From Clostridiaceae bacterium (GTDB lineage: Bacteria > Bacillota > Clostridia > DSM-8532), in assembly GCA_012728015.1 (NCBI GenBank), contig JAAYFY010000047.1, forward strand, positions 1 through 49,298: DNA of 49,298 nt, in the 5' to 3' direction. Every line of letters starts with the position of its first letter. Position 1 is the first letter of the stretch. This document shows, piece by piece, positions 8,541-16,885 of the stretch. The notes beneath the pieces were generated by a model. That model was not told the DNA's origin. It saw nothing but the letters and a program-made list of their open reading frames with translations, and did not search any database. Made by a program: the position numbers and the translations under genes.

Positions 8541-9662
8541 TCATTTTTTGGACCTAATTCTATTGCCGGTATTAAGGTCAAACAGGTGGGTCTTTTCCCC
8601 GTTCACCTCAAGCTTGATCATCTCACCCTGCCTGTAACGTGTGTCATCCTCGGTGATCATCATGACGAGTTCATCTCCCACCCTGACACCAATTCTTCTC
8701 TCGCTGCAGAGGTCCTCGTACACAGCCACCCTTACCGGGGTTCCCTTTGAATCCGGACCGCCCACATAGATGTCGGTGGGACGGACGCCCATCTTCACCT
8801 GCATACCGTCACTTAACAGGTCATAATATCTCCTGGGCGCAATTATGCGCAGATCACTGTTTTCGAAAGTGAAGTAGTAGTCATTCTCATGTTTGATGAT
8901 AGTTGTCTTGAGTATGTTCATTGGCGGCTCGCCGATGAATCCGGCAACGAATTCGTTGGCCGGGTCATCATAAACCTCCATGGGAGTTCCGAACTGCTGG
9001 AGCACGCCCAGGTTCATTATGGCGATGCGGTCAGCAAGGGACATGGCCTCAAGCTGGTCATGGGTAACATAAACCGTGGTGCACTTTATCTCGTTATGGA
9101 GGCGTTTGATCTCGATCCTTAGCGCCTGGCGCATCTTTCCATCCAGGTGGGAAAGGGGTTCGTCCAAAAGCAAAATCCCGGGACGGCGCACTATGGCGCG
9201 GGCAATGTTCACGCGCTGCTTCTGCCCGCCTGAAAGCGAAATGGGCATCTTGTCCAGCAGGTCCTCCACTTTAAGGAGCGGAGCTATATCCATGACACGC
9301 TGTTTTATCTCATCCTTGGAAACACCTTTGGCTTTCAGGTTGAAAGCTATATTGTCGTATACCGTCAGCGGCGGATATAGGGCATAGTCCTCGAAGGCAA
9401 GCCCGATATTGCGGTTCTTGGGATGAAGGTCGTTGACCCTCTGGTCCCCGATATAGATATCACCCGCGGTAATATCCTCGAGCCCTGCGATCATGCGGAG
9501 TGTAGTTGTCTTGCCGCAGCCCGACGGACCCAGTATACCGATGAATTCGCCATCTTCGCATTCCAGTGACAAATCGTTGACCGCAAAATCATTCGGCTGG
9601 GTTTTCTTCTTTCCCTTGTTTTCATAACGCTTATAAAGGTTCTTTATGATAAGCTTTGACAT
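8541..9662 (-). CDS. ABC sugar transporter ATP-binding protein, canonical copy (MalK/UgpC-type)
   Basis: Cytoplasmic ATPase of a carbohydrate importer, 373 aa. It has Walker A GPSGCGKTTTL, signature LSGGQKQRVNIARAI, Walker B ILLLDEPLSHLD and H-loop VTHDQLEAMS, followed by a C-terminal OB-type regulatory domain (about residues 240-373) with GVRPTDIYVGG. It follows the other ATPase gene with a 1-base TAATG overlap, indicating coupled translation. Two unequal ATPases encoded side by side is the arrangement of the rhizobial glycerol transporter GlpSTPQV and some other polyol importers, so a heterodimeric ATPase is likely. The signature motif is intact in this copy. Confidence 0.93.
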   Translation of the reverse strand: MSKLIIKNLYKRYENKGKKKTQPNDFAVNDLSLECEDGEFIGILGPSGCGKTTTLRMIAGLEDITAGDIYIGDQRVNDLHPKNRNIGLAFEDYALYPPLTVYDNIAFNLKAKGVSKDEIKQRVMDIAPLLKVEDLLDKMPISLSGGQKQRVNIARAIVRRPGILLLDEPLSHLDGKMRQALRIEIKRLHNEIKCTTVYVTHDQLEAMSLADRIAIMNLGVLQQFGTPMEVYDDPANEFVAGFIGEPPMNILKTTIIKHENDYYFTFENSDLRIIAPRRYYDLLSDGMQVKMGVRPTDIYVGGPDSKGTPVRVAVYEDLCSERRIGVRVGDELVMMITEDDTRYRQGEMIKLEVNGEKTHLFDLNTGNRIRSKK

Positions 9663-10828
9663 TATTGCACCCCCTTGCTCAGCTGCTCTTGCACAAGCCT
9701 GTATATGGCAGCCTCATCAGAGGTGCCGATAAACCTGGTGGTTTGCGCGTCGAAGAATATGGCTTTATGGATCGGCAGTTCCACATAGACAGCCTGGTCC
9801 AGCCTGACCTTAAGGTCGTTGGGGGCGATCATACGGACAAACTTGTCTCCGATCTTGGCTATCAGGACGGCTTTGTTGCCGATGGACTCAAAGCTGTACA
9901 CCGTTCCCTTAAGCAGGCCATCCTTCTTTTCAAAGGTATATCTGACATTGTTGGGTCTGAAACCGATATGGTATTCATTTACGCCTGAATCAACCAGCTT
10001 TCTGATGATCCCGGAGCTTTCAGGCAGGGGCAGCAGGTAACCCTTTTCCAGCACTTCAACGTAGTATTTGCCGTTTTCGGCAAACAGCCGCCCGTCCACA
10101 AGGTTGATCTCGGGTTCGCCCACAAGGGCTGCCACGAATTCGTTGCAGGGTGTATAATACACTTCCTCACGGGTTCCTACCTGGACTATACTCCCCTCGT
10201 TGATGATGGCGATCCTGTCGCCCAGACTTACAGCTTCAAGAAAGTCATGGGTTACATAAATACAGGTCGTGTTGAAGCTGGACTGCATCTCCTTCAGCTC
10301 ACTGCGCATGTAGTGGCGCAGTTTGGCATCCAGGTGCGCGAGGGGCTCGTCCATCAGGAATACGTTGGGATCCCTGACCAATGCCCTGCCTATCGCCACG
10401 CGCTGCTTCTGGCCGTTGCTTATCTGGCTTGGCAGCCTTTCCAGCAGATGGTCAATCCTTAAGAGCTCGGCGACGCGATGGACCTCCCTGTCAACGGTGG
10501 CGTTGTCTTTCTTATACAGCGGACTGCGCAGCGGGGACGCGATATTCTCATAAACAGTCAGGTTAGGATACAGGGCGTAGTTTTCAAACACCATTGCCAC
10601 ATTGCGGTGCGCCGGATCAATCTTGTTCATTATCTCTCCGTTGAATCTGATCAACCCTTCTTCCGGTATCTGGATCCCCGCGACGTTGTTCAGAAGCGTT
10701 GTCTTGCCGGCACCCGCAGGTCCGAACAGTACGAAGAACTCGTTGTCCTTTATCTCAAGGTTTACATTGTTAAGAGCGGTAAACTTACCGAATCTTTTTG
10801 TTACGTTAACAACTTCTATCTTTGCCAT
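9662..10828 (-). CDS. ABC sugar transporter ATP-binding protein, copy with altered signature motif
   Basis: Second MalK-type ATPase, 388 aa. Walker A is GPAGAGKTTLL, Walker B VFLMDEPLAHLD, H-loop VTHDFLEAVSLGD, with a C-terminal regulatory domain from about residue 240. The ABC signature reads ISNGQKQRVAIGRAL instead of LSGGQ, so one composite ATP site of a heterodimer could be degenerate. The start at 10828 has a GGTGAG site. It lies 9 nt downstream of the MalG-like permease gene and overlaps the other ATPase gene by one base. An asymmetric pair of ATPases is consistent with a glycerol/polyol-type importer. It could also be two alternative ATPases serving one channel. Confidence 0.93.
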   Translation of the reverse strand: MAKIEVVNVTKRFGKFTALNNVNLEIKDNEFFVLFGPAGAGKTTLLNNVAGIQIPEEGLIRFNGEIMNKIDPAHRNVAMVFENYALYPNLTVYENIASPLRSPLYKKDNATVDREVHRVAELLRIDHLLERLPSQISNGQKQRVAIGRALVRDPNVFLMDEPLAHLDAKLRHYMRSELKEMQSSFNTTCIYVTHDFLEAVSLGDRIAIINEGSIVQVGTREEVYYTPCNEFVAALVGEPEINLVDGRLFAENGKYYVEVLEKGYLLPLPESSGIIRKLVDSGVNEYHIGFRPNNVRYTFEKKDGLLKGTVYSFESIGNKAVLIAKIGDKFVRMIAPNDLKVRLDQAVYVELPIHKAIFFDAQTTRFIGTSDEAAIYRLVQEQLSKGVQ

Positions 10829-10837
10829 TTTCTCACC

Positions 10838-11659
10838 TTATCCCTTCACCGCGCCAAAGCTAAGGCCACGTACCAGATGTTTTTGAATCAGCAGCGCGAA
10901 TATGACAGCCGGGAGCGCCGATACAGTCGCGGCAACAGCCATCTGTCCGTAGTGCACCGTATCCGACGCAATGTACTTGAGTGAAGCAACCGTGATGGTT
11001 TCAACATGTGTGCCGCTCAGCATAAGAGGGAACGTGAAGTTGTTCCAGGCAAATATGAAGGCCAGGAGGCTCGCCGAAACCAGTCCCGGTTTTATCAGGG
11101 GCAGGAGCCTCTTCAGGAATACCTGCCACCAGGAATAACCGTCCACCTGCGCCGCATGCTCGATCTCAACTGAAATATCCTCAAAGTAACCGCGGATAAC
11201 CCATATGAGCAGTGGCATGGTTATTAGCTGATACACCCAGATCAGGCCGAAATATGTATCATAAAGGCCGATCTTCTGGTATATCATGAACAGCGGAAGG
11301 ACCACCAGGATCTCAGGCGCGAACCTGAATGACAGTATGGTAAAAGCCAGGCTCTCCTTCTTCTTGAAATTGTACCTGGCCAGGGCATATGCCGCCGGAA
11401 CTCCGGCCAGGACCGAAATCAAAACCGCGACGACCGATACGATAATACTGTCAAGGAAGTATTTGAAATAATCGGTGCGAAGGAGAACCGCATCGTAGTT
11501 TTCCAACGTGGGATCAAATATAAATGTGGTGTTGAACATTTGGGCGTCCGACTTGAACGAAATCAGCACCATCCAGAACAGCGGGAACAGCGCAAATATG
11601 GCATAAAGCGCCAGAAGACCGTTTTTAACCGCATTGCCGACTATTCTCTTCCGTTTCAT
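10838..11659 (-). CDS. ABC sugar transporter permease, MalG-type
   Basis: Integral-membrane permease of a carbohydrate ABC importer, 273 aa, with about six transmembrane segments; the first is LLALYAIFALFPLFWMVLIS. The EAA loop for ATPase contact is seen as EHAAQVDGYSWWQVFLKRLLPLIKPG around residues 165-190. The start at 11659 overlaps the stop of the MalF-type gene (ATGA), with GGAGGT upstream. Together with the MalF-type permease it forms the translocation channel, with the two MalK-type ATPases encoded next and the binding protein encoded first in the operon. Confidence 0.93.
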   Translation of the reverse strand: MKRKRIVGNAVKNGLLALYAIFALFPLFWMVLISFKSDAQMFNTTFIFDPTLENYDAVLLRTDYFKYFLDSIIVSVVAVLISVLAGVPAAYALARYNFKKKESLAFTILSFRFAPEILVVLPLFMIYQKIGLYDTYFGLIWVYQLITMPLLIWVIRGYFEDISVEIEHAAQVDGYSWWQVFLKRLLPLIKPGLVSASLLAFIFAWNNFTFPLMLSGTHVETITVASLKYIASDTVHYGQMAVAATVSALPAVIFALLIQKHLVRGLSFGAVKG

Positions 11660-12627
11660 GATTTACCTCCTTCTTCCGCGGCGGCGTCCCTGCCGCTGGC
11701 TACCTTCTGTGAATGCATCCAGCGCTTTACAATCTGTTTGGCCACGAGGTTAACGATGAACCAAAGCACCAGTATATAAGGCAGCGAAGCGCCGAATTTC
11801 TGGAAGGCGAAGCCGGTGTTATATGCTGTAACCGACAGGTTCATCAGGGTATCCCCAGGTCCTCCCTTGGTAAGGGCGAATATAATCGAGAATTCCTGCA
11901 GGGATGCCATCAGGCGGAACAGCAGCGCAATATATATGCAGGGCTTGATCATGGGCAGGGTCAAATTCTTAAATGTAAACCAGGCACTTCCGCCATCGAT
12001 CTTTGCGGATTCAAAGGGCGACTTGGGAAGGGACTGGATACCAGCAAGTATGAGTATGATGACAAAGGGACAATAAACCCACAGATCGATCAGGACTGCC
12101 GTGAACATCGCCGTGGCATGTGAAGCGGCCCAGGGGAAGTTATAAATTCCGAACAGGTTCAGGAATTTTTCAAGTATCCCCACCGAGTTGTTGGTCATCA
12201 GCTGCCATATGATCGTGCCGATAACAGGAGCCACCATGAGCGGGAAGGTAAGCACAACCCTCAGGACCTTTGTGAACTTGTTCTCGGTATTGCCGAGCAG
12301 CAGGGCGATGCCCAGTCCCAGCAGCATTTCAAGTATTGTAGCGAAGAACGCGAAGCGTACCGTGACCCAGACGGCATGCCAGAAGGCCCTGTCGGTGAAC
12401 ATGTTAATCCAGTTGCGAAGCCCTACAAAGGAATGCTTGGGCAGCCTGAAGGAATAGTTTGTTAGGGAATAGAATATCGCCATTCCAAACGGTATCAGGA
12501 TACCAATTGTAATCAGCAGCGACGGCGCCATGATCAGGTAGGGCCTTGCTTTGGTAAGCCATGGAACCGTATTTAGATCATTTTGGGCCGCACCTTTTGG
12601 TTGTTTGCCTTTTATGTTGAAAGCCAT
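11656..12627 (-). CDS. ABC sugar transporter permease, MalF-type
   Basis: Membrane permease of the MalF/UgpA type, 323 aa, six predicted transmembrane helices starting near residue 32 (YLIMAPSLLITIGILIPFGM). The EAA loop is visible as ESAKIDGGSAWFTFKNLTLP near residues 210-230. The start at 12627 has GAGGAGG 7 nt upstream. It is separated from the binding-protein gene by about 410 nt that contain a strong stem-loop, so its level may be lower than that of the binding protein. It partners with the MalG-type permease in an ATGA overlap. Confidence 0.93.
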   Translation of the reverse strand: MAFNIKGKQPKGAAQNDLNTVPWLTKARPYLIMAPSLLITIGILIPFGMAIFYSLTNYSFRLPKHSFVGLRNWINMFTDRAFWHAVWVTVRFAFFATILEMLLGLGIALLLGNTENKFTKVLRVVLTFPLMVAPVIGTIIWQLMTNNSVGILEKFLNLFGIYNFPWAASHATAMFTAVLIDLWVYCPFVIILILAGIQSLPKSPFESAKIDGGSAWFTFKNLTLPMIKPCIYIALLFRLMASLQEFSIIFALTKGGPGDTLMNLSVTAYNTGFAFQKFGASLPYILVLWFIVNLVAKQIVKRWMHSQKVASGRDAAAEEGGKS

Positions 12628-13040
12628 CTTTTTGCCTCCTCAATCCATTATCTTTTGAGGTTTTGGGGTATAAAGAACCAAACTTTGTAAGTCATCAAGC
12701 TTTACAAGGTATCGGGTTGAAGCTATTGAGCTTTGCTAATGCTCTCGTTTATGGGAAATCTGTCTGGATTCATCCGTCATCCGCAGACTGACAGATAATC
12801 TTTACCAGCTGGTTTGACTCATCCATACGACCTGATACTTATGCGGGAACCGAACGCTGTAAGCGGATATATTGCGAGAATTTGCTGAACAGGGAACCGG
12901 GGACATTAATAAAACTCAATAACCTCATCCCGCAGAAACTGTAACATTCAACTTCCTCGTCTCTCCTTTGATTTGGTGATGCAGGCGGGGGCGTAAACCC
13001 CCAGCCTCGCATCAAAGTCTCGCAATAAGAAACCTTCGTA
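12628..13040 (-). other. Intergenic region between binding-protein and permease genes
   Basis: About 410 nt without a convincing gene. On the minus strand it contains, in order, the strong stem-loop at 12978-13013, two very short reading frames (13 and 18 codons) without a clear role, a second possible hairpin (ATCTGTC paired with GACAGAT, around 12755-12800), and the GAGGAGG site of the permease gene. An open frame of 69 codons (12839-13048) crosses the stem-loop and has no ribosome-binding site or protein-like composition. The region most likely serves differential expression or mRNA processing rather than coding. Confidence 0.6.
12978..13013 (-). promoter_or_regulatory. Stem-loop 3' of the solute-binding-protein gene
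   Basis: On the minus strand the RNA can pair GATGC with GCATC, AGGC with GCCT and GGGGG with CCCCC around a short TTTAC loop, with single bulged bases. It begins 28 nt after the stop of the binding-protein gene and has no U-run behind it, so it is more likely a 3' stabiliser or attenuating processing element than a full terminator. Such elements are known to raise binding-protein mRNA above that of the permease genes. Confidence 0.6.
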
Positions 13041-14480
13041 TTATTCAACCTCGATGTCCGCTACAATACGATTCAGTTTCTCGGTGAGCTGTTTCATGGC
13101 TTCCTCGGTGGATGAATACTTACCGCCGACCAGATCCTGCAGGGTAGCTGCCCATTCAGTGGTGGTTTCAAAGAAGTAGGGCTGCGGTGTAAACTGAATG
13201 GTAGCGTTGGGAAGACCCTTGTCGAGAGCTTCCAGGTAGCCGTAAGCCTTGCCTACAACTTCCTTGTACTTGTCGCTCTCAGCAACCGACGCACGGGGAG
13301 CGTCAACGCAATTGCCGTCGGTGCCGGACCAGAGCATGAACTCGGGGCTGGTGAAGTACTGGATAAAGTACCAGGCAGCGTCCTTGTTCTTGGAAGCGGA
13401 GTTCATAGCCAGAGACCATACCCAGACGTTGGAATAGGATTCGGTCTTTCCAGGAGGCAGCGGAACGTCAACCCATGCGAGGTTGCCGGCTTCAGCCGAA
13501 GCGCCTTCCGGGTTCTGGAAGTATCCGTTACAGGTCGCGTCGAACAGCATGGCGGCTTTTCCTGCGCCAAGGTCCGCACCGGCCTGGTACCAGGTATAGG
13601 TTGACCACTGGGGAGATCCGCCGGCCTTAATCAGCTTCACCCAGTAATCGGTCATGGCGATAGCCTCAGGGGAATCCAGCTTACATACGAGCTTGCCGTT
13701 TTCAATGGCGAAGTCCTGAGCGCCCCATGTGGCAAACAGCGACATGTAACCGGGATGGATGGTAGCCCAGTTCCTTGTACCGCGAAGGGCTATACCGTAG
13801 CTGCCAGAGCCATTGAATTCCTGAAGCTGGGAAGCAATCTGGAGCAGTTCATCGGTGTTCGTCGGAGGCTTAAGGCCCAGTTCGTCAAACACTTTCTTGT
13901 TGTAAGCCAGGTTGTTGATCTCGTAGCCCATGGGGATTGCCCACTGTGAGCCTGTACCCACCTTGTGACCGGGAATAAGATCCCAGCGGAGGGTTCCCAC
14001 AATTGAGGGATAGAAGTCGTCAAAGTTGTAGTCGCCAGACGTCTTGTTGGGGTCGTTGATGTAGTTTTCCAAGGGCTCAATATAGCCGGCTGGAGCATAT
14101 TCCCAAACCTGGTAGGCGCCTGTCATGAAGATGTCAGGATTGCCAGAACGGCTGTTCAGAGCGGTGGTCAGCTTGTCAAAGTAGTTTTCTTCCGGAGTAA
14201 CCGAGTACTGAACTGTTATTCCGGTCTTGGCCTCAAAATCGGCCAGTTTGGTAATGACTGCGTCAGCGTAGGTGTGCTGGTTGAACATAACGTTCAGCGT
14301 TGTGCCTTCATGCGCCCGCCAGTCGAAGCCCGAGGATGAACCCGGATCCTTCTGGCCTGTTCCCTGGTTCGAGCCAGGCGTCGGAGTAGTGTTGGTTCCG
14401 CCCTGGGAACCGCAGGCTACAAATGTCAGCGCCAGAGCCAATGCCATAATCAGCACTAATGCCCGTCTGAACTTCTTCAT
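13041..14480 (-). CDS. Extracellular solute-binding lipoprotein of the ABC polyol/sugar importer
   Basis: Family 1-type sugar-binding protein, 479 aa. The N-terminus MKKFRRALVLIMALALALTF is a signal sequence ending in a lipobox FVAC, so Cys23 should be lipidated and the protein anchored outside the membrane. A Gly/Thr/Pro/Ser-rich linker (about residues 26-50) leads to the mature fold. The family stretch FMTGAYQVWEYAPAGYIEPL and the late ERxxP-like region near NCVDAPRASVAES fit this class. It is the first gene of the 14-gene operon and lies downstream of a long upstream region likely bound by the YesN-type regulator. The ligand is unknown; by context it is a polyol or short sugar. Confidence 0.92.
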   Translation of the reverse strand: MKKFRRALVLIMALALALTFVACGSQGGTNTTPTPGSNQGTGQKDPGSSSGFDWRAHEGTTLNVMFNQHTYADAVITKLADFEAKTGITVQYSVTPEENYFDKLTTALNSRSGNPDIFMTGAYQVWEYAPAGYIEPLENYINDPNKTSGDYNFDDFYPSIVGTLRWDLIPGHKVGTGSQWAIPMGYEINNLAYNKKVFDELGLKPPTNTDELLQIASQLQEFNGSGSYGIALRGTRNWATIHPGYMSLFATWGAQDFAIENGKLVCKLDSPEAIAMTDYWVKLIKAGGSPQWSTYTWYQAGADLGAGKAAMLFDATCNGYFQNPEGASAEAGNLAWVDVPLPPGKTESYSNVWVWSLAMNSASKNKDAAWYFIQYFTSPEFMLWSGTDGNCVDAPRASVAESDKYKEVVGKAYGYLEALDKGLPNATIQFTPQPYFFETTTEWAATLQDLVGGKYSSTEEAMKQLTEKLNRIVADIEVE

Positions 14481-14733
14481 TCATTAATTCCCCCTTTGAT
14501 TATTATGAATTGCTTTGGTGTCGCTAAAATGCAAGGGAGCTTTCGCGACCTTTGCATCGCAGCTGACCTATGGATCGCATGCAATTTCCATATCAGCCTC
14601 TTCATATTCTCATTTTAGTATCCCCGGTAACACTTCTAAATGGAGCATCTTTGTATTTTCTGCACAGTGTTTAGGTCGAACTTGGTTATATTTTTGTCAA
14701 TCCTGCAAAAATATTTGATAAGCTATAAAATTT
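14481..14733 (-). promoter_or_regulatory. Upstream region of the transporter/catabolic operon with a TTGACA element
   Basis: AT-rich stretch of about 250 nt upstream of the binding-protein gene. On the minus strand a perfect TTGACA lies at 14695-14700. At 17 nt spacing the -10 match is poor (GACCTA), with TAAACA slightly further on. A good -35 with a weak -10 fits a promoter that needs an activator, and the adjacent YesN-type regulator is the obvious candidate. If this promoter is used, the leader would be about 190 nt long. No operator could be defined by eye. Confidence 0.35.
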
Positions 14734-14967
14734 TTAGGTACTATCTGGAAGGTTCAATAAAAAAACAAGAAAAGGGAGATATCCTGTAAACGCCGTTGGG
14801 TAAGGACAGATGTGGAGGATTTGGATATCCTGGCCGAAACGCCTTTCTAAAAAAACTGGCCGGGCCACGGGAATCCACTGGATCCCATGACCTGGCACAG
14901 ACAGTTCCTGGTAAGTCCCTACAGACAGGGAAACTACGTTCATGATATGCGGAGGCTCACTGCCCAT
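14734..14967 (-). pseudogene. Small open frame resembling a decayed N-terminal MOSC-domain fragment
   Basis: A 77-codon frame whose start overlaps the stop of the response-regulator gene (TGATG). An internal Met gives MNVVSLSVGTYQEL, which resembles the first strand of YiiM-like MOSC proteins (consensus of the type VVSLNVG), followed by RPVFLERRFGQDIQ, resembling the PVEGPVFLE-GDGQ part. The conserved HHGGPDKAV segment is absent in this frame; a weak trace (PHLSLPNGVY) appears in another frame about 15 codons later, as expected after a frameshift. It may be a decayed remnant or only chance similarity. There is no Shine-Dalgarno of its own. Confidence 0.3.
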
Positions 14968-16532
14968 CAGCGCCTTCCGGCATTCTTATCCTTATACTCT
15001 TTGCATGTGAGGCCTGTATATTCCTTAAAAACCTTGCTGAAATAATACGGGCTGGAGAACCCGATATCTTCCGCAATCTCATAAATCTTTTTGTTTGTGT
15101 TGACCAGCATCTTCTTGGCCATTTCCATACGGTAATCGGTCAGGTAGTTGCTAAAATTCACACCTGTTTCCTGTTTGAAGATCAGGGACAGATAGCTGCT
15201 GCTTACCTCGGCTGCCTCTGCCGCGTCGGAAAGGCTGATGTTTTTGGAATAGTTGCTCCTTATATAGGCAATGGTGTTCTGCACCAGGGCGGAATAGCCC
15301 GACTCATGGTTTATGGCCGCATCGGCAATGGCGGCATAAAGCTCCTGCATATAGGTTTCAGCATTATCGATAAAAGGCATAACCAGGCAGTTCTCATGGG
15401 AGAATTTTGCGGGGGACAGGGATGATGTCTGGTCGATTTTCTGCTCCTCGCAGATGGTTCTGGCCACCGAGAGCAGGTCTATAACTGCATTTTTGAACGT
15501 TCCGTAGCTCTTTTCGGATTTAAGTTCATTGAAAATACCTAAAATGTATTCCTTAAGACCTGCCTTATCCTTTTCATCGATAAACGAGGACAGTTTGCTG
15601 CGACTGATCCTTATATGTTTCTCCTTCCCCCGGGCCATCTCCGGGTAAAACACCTCAACAGGCTGCATCGAGAAAAAGCAGACCTTCCTGGCAAGTTCGG
15701 CCTCTCCTATCATGGCCGGGAACCGTTCAGGCTTCCCCAGCATGCTCAGGCCGACCTGCACCACCACTTCAAAATACTGCCTGATATTCCTTATCAGCTG
15801 CTGCATGGCTTTCACAGCGTCCTGCAGACCTGTTATGATACTGCCGTCTTTTGCGTTTACAATGGAAGTAAAGTATAACTGGTCCTTGTAGAAGAACATG
15901 ACCGTCGACGCGTCGGAAAAGGCCTTGTCCACAATGGTCTTTACTGTCTTGGACAGCATTTTCCTTGAGTCCTCGTGCAGCATCGAAGTTTCACAGAACC
16001 CTCTTATGGCTATATATGCGCTCCCGCTGAAAAGACCGGCTGGCGGAGCAGCGCCATCCTCGGCGGTGAAATCGTCATCGGGAGCTTTTCCGAAAAGAAG
16101 GTCCTTCAGATAATTCTCGCTTTCGGCCTTTATATCGGGTTCCTCAACAGGCTGGCTTTTATCCTTAAGGGAAAGCTTCTGCAAAAGGTCAATCAACTTC
16201 TGTTCATTCATCTCAGATTTGAGGATATACTGGACGGCCCCGAATTCAAGGGCTTTTTGCACATAGGTAAACTCGTCGTAATGGCTTAATATGACCACCT
16301 GAAGGTTCTTTTTCCTTTTCCGGGCTTCCTCTATCAGCTTGAACCCGTCCATGACAGGCATCTTGATGTCGGTCAGTAAAATATCGGGGTCTGCCTCATC
16401 AAACATTTCCAGGGCTTCCCTGCCGTTTGAGGCCTCCCCGACTATCTCGTATCCATGGGCTTCCCAATCCATTGTTGTCCTTAAGCCAAGCCTTACGAGA
16501 AACTCATCGTCGACGACCAGAACCCTTTTCAT
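14967..16532 (-). CDS. YesN-type response regulator (REC + AraC DNA-binding domain)
   Basis: Two-component response regulator, 521 aa. Residues 1-120 form a receiver domain with the phospho-acceptor Asp in DPDILLTDIKMPVMDGF and the conserved Lys in ILKSEM. A long middle region (about 130-400) is typical of YesN relatives. The last 100 residues are an AraC-type double helix-turn-helix, with SLSDAAEAAEVSSSYLSLIF and KIYEIAEDIGFSSPYYFSKV. It is divergent from the YesM-type kinase gene (16886-18676) and lies upstream of the transporter operon on the same strand. It probably activates the binding-protein promoter in response to extracellular polyol or sugar sensed by the kinase. Confidence 0.93.
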   Translation of the reverse strand: MKRVLVVDDEFLVRLGLRTTMDWEAHGYEIVGEASNGREALEMFDEADPDILLTDIKMPVMDGFKLIEEARKRKKNLQVVILSHYDEFTYVQKALEFGAVQYILKSEMNEQKLIDLLQKLSLKDKSQPVEEPDIKAESENYLKDLLFGKAPDDDFTAEDGAAPPAGLFSGSAYIAIRGFCETSMLHEDSRKMLSKTVKTIVDKAFSDASTVMFFYKDQLYFTSIVNAKDGSIITGLQDAVKAMQQLIRNIRQYFEVVVQVGLSMLGKPERFPAMIGEAELARKVCFFSMQPVEVFYPEMARGKEKHIRISRSKLSSFIDEKDKAGLKEYILGIFNELKSEKSYGTFKNAVIDLLSVARTICEEQKIDQTSSLSPAKFSHENCLVMPFIDNAETYMQELYAAIADAAINHESGYSALVQNTIAYIRSNYSKNISLSDAAEAAEVSSSYLSLIFKQETGVNFSNYLTDYRMEMAKKMLVNTNKKIYEIAEDIGFSSPYYFSKVFKEYTGLTCKEYKDKNAGRR

Positions 16533-16641
16533 TTACTGTCCACCCCCCCTTTACAAAAACGAAATGCCTGGTTGAATAACGCGGCCGTTTTATGTCTGCG
16601 TTTGTCTAACGGCGCGTTTATGAAACAAAACGTATGTTTAT

Positions 16642-16670
16642 ATAATAAAGCAAAAAAATCAATAAAACAA
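16642..16670 (-). promoter_or_regulatory. Candidate sigma-A promoter for the response-regulator gene
   Basis: On the minus strand TTGTTT (16665-16670) and TATTAT (16642-16647) are separated by 17 nt in an AT-rich stretch about 110 nt upstream of the start at 16532. This is prediction by eye, and other AT-rich hexamers nearby could serve. Confidence 0.35.
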
Positions 16671-16768
16671 ATAAATATTTTACCTGTCCCGGTAAAGGTT
16701 TTGGTACAAAGTCATAAATCATCATACAGTTGATTCCGGGAGATCCAAAAACACGGCAAACAGGCTTA

Positions 16769-16797
16769 TTGAAGAAAGGTAAGACAAAAGCTATATA
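16769..16797 (+). promoter_or_regulatory. Candidate sigma-A promoter for the histidine-kinase gene
   Basis: TTGAAG (16769-16774) and TATATA (16792-16797) with 17 nt spacing, about 90 nt upstream of the kinase start at 16886. It is back to back with the candidate promoter of the regulator gene in the 353-nt divergent region, so a shared control site between them is plausible. Confidence 0.4.
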
Positions 16798-16885
16798 AGA
16801 ATAAACAAGTTTTGGTATATCACTGGCGCTGCCCGTTGAGTTATAATAACGGTACATTGTTGTATTTTTTTTGGGGGGCGCTGTG

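Noticed and set aside
12839-13048. 69-codon frame between binding-protein and permease genes
   Set aside because: It crosses the stem-loop, overlaps the end of the binding-protein gene and has no ribosome-binding site.
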